7,858 nucleotides of DNA from Chloroflexota bacterium (lineage in GTDB: Bacteria > Chloroflexota > Anaerolineae > Fen-1058), in the NCBI GenBank assembly GCA_016219235.1, contig JACRBO010000627.1, positions 1 through 7,858 on the forward strand, read 5' to 3'. Positions 5,651 to 7,858 of this stretch are shown here, piece after piece. Numbering within the stretch: the stretch's first letter is position 1; each line of letters opens with the position of its first letter. Made by a program: the position numbers and the translations under genes. The notes beneath the pieces were generated by a model. The model was given only the letters and a program-made list of their open reading frames with translations. It ran no database searches and was not told the origin of the DNA.

Positions 5651-6805
5651 CTAAGGCTTCGGCGGCTTGTCGGCATCGGGGATGTCGCGATAAACCGCGT
5701 CGTACGGCTGGAAAGCACTCTTCACGACGAGGTCATACACGTTATCCTTGGAGACCTGATCGACCGGCAGGAACTGAGCCTGAACTTCACCCGTGTACTT
5801 GGTGTCATTCGTCAGCGCGGCCAGCGTGTAGGACTTCAGTTCAGGGATCGTCGCGCCCGTGACCAGCTTGTCCATCAGGTCCACGGCGATTGGGGCCAGG
5901 TTGCGGATGTCCTTGAGGATGGACACGGTCAACTCGCCCTTGACGATACTGTTGCAGCCGTCAGCGGTGGCGTCCTGACCCGAGATGGGCACCTTGCCTG
6001 CCAGACCCTGCGCCTTCATCGCTTGCAGCGCGCCCAGCGCCGTGCCGTCGTTCGACGCCACAACCGCGTCCACCGCGTTCTTCTGCGCCGTCAGGATGTT
6101 CTCCATCAACTTCAGCGCGTTCGCCGCATCCCAGTTGTCCACCCACTGATCCGCCACAACCGTGATTATGCCCTTGTCCACATACGGCGTCACGATCTCG
6201 TCCTGCCCCTTACGGAACAGGATGGCGTTGTTGTCCGTCGGGCTGCCGCCCAACTTCACCAGCTTCAGCGGATTGGCCGTCGTCCACTTGCCGCCGTCGA
6301 TGTCCACCGCCTTCAGCACGCCCAACGCTTGCTGGCGGCCGACTTCTTCGTTGTTGAACGACAGGTACGCCGCGATGCCCGTAGTCTTGATCAGGCGGTC
6401 GTAGGCGATCACTTTCACGCCGGCCTTCTGGGCCTTGTCCACGGCGGTCGCCGCGGCGTCGCCGTCTTCGGCCACCACGATCAAGCCCTTGATGCCCTGC
6501 GCGACCATGTTGTCGATCTGGTCGTTTTGCAGCTTGACGTCGTGGTTGGCTTCCTGCACCAGAACTTCATAGCCCTTGGCTTCCAGCAGGCTCTTCATCA
6601 GGTCCGCTTCCGGCTTCCAGCGCTCGGTTGCGAAGTCCGACATCGAGATACCGATCTTGGTCTTGCCGGCCGCGGGTTGCGCGGGCGCAGCGGGAGCCGC
6701 CGGGGCGGCGGTCGGGGCAGCCGCCGGGGTGCACGCGCCGAGCAGCATGGCGAAGGCAGCCACCAACGACAAAATCTTAAGCGAGCGATTCGTTCTGCGA
6801 TTCAT
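5651..6805 (-). CDS. xylF: XylF-like sugar-binding lipoprotein, 384 aa
   Basis: This is the extracytoplasmic solute-binding protein of the transporter. The N-terminus is a lipoprotein signal: basic MNRRTNR, a hydrophobic core, and lipobox LGAC with Cys25. An Ala/Pro/Thr linker (27-47), a frequent tether in Chloroflexota, follows. The mature type-1 periplasmic-binding fold follows E. coli XylF closely: ERW (61-63), AYDRL (134-138), SFNNE (149-153), GGSPTDNNA (186-194), DQWVDNW (219-225), SNDGT (251-255) and GQDA (276-279). Most of these are ligand-contact regions in XylF. Xylose is therefore the best guess; other aldoses remain possible because ChvE-type proteins are related. The ATG at 6805 has a strong SD (GGAGGA, complement of 6811-6816) 5 nt away. 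It is the first gene of the operon, after a long structured leader. Confidence 0.93.
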   Translation of the reverse strand: MNRRTNRSLKILSLVAAFAMLLGACTPAAAPTAAPAAPAAPAQPAAGKTKIGISMSDFATERWKPEADLMKSLLEAKGYEVLVQEANHDVKLQNDQIDNMVAQGIKGLIVVAEDGDAAATAVDKAQKAGVKVIAYDRLIKTTGIAAYLSFNNEEVGRQQALGVLKAVDIDGGKWTTANPLKLVKLGGSPTDNNAILFRKGQDEIVTPYVDKGIITVVADQWVDNWDAANALKLMENILTAQKNAVDAVVASNDGTALGALQAMKAQGLAGKVPISGQDATADGCNSIVKGELTVSILKDIRNLAPIAVDLMDKLVTGATIPELKSYTLAALTNDTKYTGEVQAQFLPVDQVSKDNVYDLVVKSAFQPYDAVYRDIPDADKPPKP

Positions 6806-6824
6806 TACTTTCCTCCAAATGTGT

Positions 6825-6862
6825 GGTTAGTTTCAGACTGCAGACGATTGAAACGAGAAACC
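6825..6862 (-). promoter_or_regulatory. Inverted repeat just upstream of the xylF ribosome-binding site
   Basis: GTTTCA (6830-6835) and TGAAAC (6849-6854) form a perfect 6-bp inverted repeat with a 13-nt centre. GGTT (6825-6828) and AACC (6859-6862) can add an outer helix. It ends 8 nt before the xylF SD on the transcript. It could be an mRNA hairpin or an operator; the sequence does not decide between them. Confidence 0.4.
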
Positions 6863-6882
6863 GGGGTTGGTTGCTGTGCCGC

Positions 6883-6894
6883 ATCACCTCCTTA
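6883..6894 (-). promoter_or_regulatory. Perfect 12-nt Shine-Dalgarno sequence far upstream of xylF
   Basis: On the transcript strand this reads TAAGGAGGTGAT, a full 12-nt complement to the usual 3' tail of 16S rRNA. It lies 77 nt before the xylF ATG, which has its own SD. The only nearby starts (GTG at 6887 and ATG at 6884, read on the minus strand) overlap or nearly touch the SD. From that ATG a 35-codon frame runs to a stop at 6777, inside xylF in another frame. It may be a leader peptide or a ribosome standby site. Confidence 0.5.
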
Positions 6895-6952
6895 AAGTTT
6901 GCCTGTCTGGCGCATCGGCGCTCAGACTTGTCACTGATCTGAAAATGCGAGG

Positions 6953-6995
6953 CACGCTGCGCGTGGACTCTTGCCTGGCAAGTCACCGACTTGCC
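6953..6995 (-). repeat. Cluster of short inverted repeats behind the kinase gene
   Basis: CTTGCC (6970-6975), GGCAAG (6977-6982) and CTTGCC (6990-6995) form two overlapping inverted repeats that compete for the middle arm. The second extends to a perfect 8-bp stem, GGCAAGTC/GACTTGCC, with loop ACC. Next to them CACGC (6953-6957) and GCGTG (6961-6965) pair around TGC. There is no U tract on the minus strand, so a standard terminator for the kinase gene is not supported. An operator for xylF or a switchable RNA structure is possible. No convincing xylF promoter was found in 6806-7052. Confidence 0.45.
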
Positions 6996-7052
6996 GCTTT
7001 CATCTTTTGTGGTGAACGCAGCTCACGATGTCTGAGTAGACGACAAACAACG

Positions 7053-7858
7053 TTACATCGATGGATAGGGGCTGGGAATCTCGACCTGCAAGACCGTGCC
7101 GCCCGTCGGCAACGACTCAACCTGCATCGTGCCTTCCGACAACGCCACCCGTTCACTAATGCCCAACAGGCCAAAATGCTTGGTGGCCGTCAACTCCGCC
7201 AGATCGATCGGTTTGGGTAACCCCTGCCCGTCATCCGTCAAACGCATCAGGATGCTGGCGGTCGGTGTGCGCTCCACGCGCAGCGTCACCTGTCGCGCCG
7301 CCGCGTGTTTGCGGATGTTGTTCAGCCCCTCCTGCACGATGCGAAACACGGATAATTCCAGCGCCTCCGGCAAACGCCCCAGCCTGGGATCGATGCTCAG
7401 ATCGAGTCGAATACGATTGCGCTCAGCCCATTCTTCGGCCAGCGATCGAATGGCCGCCTTCAGGCCGTGGCTGTCCAGAGTCGGCGGGCGCAAATCGCTG
7501 CACAACTGCCGCAAATCGGCCACCACCTGTCGCACATTCTGCCGAATCGCCACCAGTTCCTGCTGCTGCAACTTGTCGTCGATTTCGCTCTCAATATCTT
7601 CCAGCCGGTAATTGAAGCTCAGCAAGTCCTGAATCACTTGATCGTGCAATTCACGCGCCAGAAATTTGCGCTCTTCTTCGCGCTCCGTCATCAGGCGCAG
7701 CTGCGCCGCTTGCAGCGCCACGTTCAGTTGATCCAGCACTTCCACTTGCCGCCGCAGCCGCTCCAACAACTCCCGATTGAGCGAATCCTGCTGTTCCAGG
7801 CTTTGCCGCAGCGTCACCTGCGTGCGATGCAGTTCTTCCGTTTGCTGCTGAACCTGCT
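7053..7858 (-). CDS. Sensor histidine kinase, NarL/DesK type (5' truncated)
   Basis: This is the C-terminal part of a two-component sensor kinase. The frame stays open to the right edge, so the GTG at 7817 is internal; upstream codons continue the same Gln/Glu-rich heptad pattern. A coiled coil leads into a HisKA_3 dimerisation helix, REEERKFLARELHDQVIQ, with the phosphoacceptor His encoded at 7644-7646. LRPPTLDSHGL follows. The HATPase_c domain shows the N box QEGLNNIRKH (Asn codon 7320-7322), the G1 box DDGQGLP and the G2 region FGLLGISERV. It ends with EIPSPYPSM. The sensor domain lies outside the window. No response regulator gene lies downstream; xylF follows on the same strand after 247 bp. 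Control of xylFGH by this kinase is plausible from position only. Confidence 0.92.
   Translation of the reverse strand, partial: QVQQQTEELHRTQVTLRQSLEQQDSLNRELLERLRRQVEVLDQLNVALQAAQLRLMTEREEERKFLARELHDQVIQDLLSFNYRLEDIESEIDDKLQQQELVAIRQNVRQVVADLRQLCSDLRPPTLDSHGLKAAIRSLAEEWAERNRIRLDLSIDPRLGRLPEALELSVFRIVQEGLNNIRKHAAARQVTLRVERTPTASILMRLTDDGQGLPKPIDLAELTATKHFGLLGISERVALSEGTMQVESLPTGGTVLQVEIPSPYPSM

Noticed and set aside
6883..6894. Fragment of a 16S rRNA 3' end on the + strand (ATCACCTCCTTA)
   Set aside because: Only these 12 bases match. The bases before it do not continue into the conserved 16S helix 45 region, so it is not an rRNA remnant.
4733..6895. A 720-codon open frame on the + strand, the longest in the window
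   Set aside because: It lies wholly antisense to xylG, xylF and the xylF leader. Its product is rich in His, Arg, Val and Leu with no recognisable domain. This is the usual shadow frame opposite GC-biased coding sequence.

Overview
The window reads as bacterial chromosome of moderately high GC. The best taxonomic hint is the XylF-type lipoprotein, which has a lipobox Cys followed by a long Ala/Pro/Thr linker. Together with CarD-, CsbD- and RRM-family genes and a HisKA_3 kinase beside a sugar transporter, this suggests a Chloroflexota-like (Anaerolineae-type) organism. That assignment is inference from style, not from a marker gene. No mobile element, CRISPR array, tRNA or rRNA was seen.

The left half (about 1-2672) is on the + strand. 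It opens with the 3' end of an AddA-type helicase-nuclease gene carrying the PD-(D/E)XK nuclease motifs. That gene overlaps by 4 bp an unrecognised 119-aa gene, which is followed by a 194-aa conserved-looking protein. An extended -10 promoter then starts a roughly 107-nt structured leader in front of a small RRM RNA-binding protein. The leader holds a terminator-like hairpin with a U tract, a second hairpin, and a third hairpin whose loop contains the Shine-Dalgarno sequence. The RRM gene ends in its own terminator. A CarD/CdnL-like RNA polymerase-binding protein and a CsbD-like stress protein follow. A perfect 16-bp stem at 2743-2781 separates these genes from the convergent right half.

The right half (2806-7858) is on the - strand. 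In transcription order it holds the C-terminal part of a NarL/DesK-type (HisKA_3) histidine kinase, a 247-bp structured intergenic region, and a complete xylFGH-like operon. The operon encodes a sugar-binding lipoprotein, a double-domain ATPase and a permease. A large stem-loop between xylF and xylG probably sets a higher level of the binding protein. The xylF leader contains a 12-nt perfect complement to the 16S rRNA 3' tail about 80 nt upstream of the real start, plus several inverted repeats.

The genes give two themes: RNA/RNAP-level stress regulation on the left (RRM, CarD, CsbD) and pentose or related sugar uptake, possibly under two-component control, on the right. The most promising undescribed elements are the RRM leader and the xylF leader. 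Both are regulatory RNA candidates rather than a new protein system.
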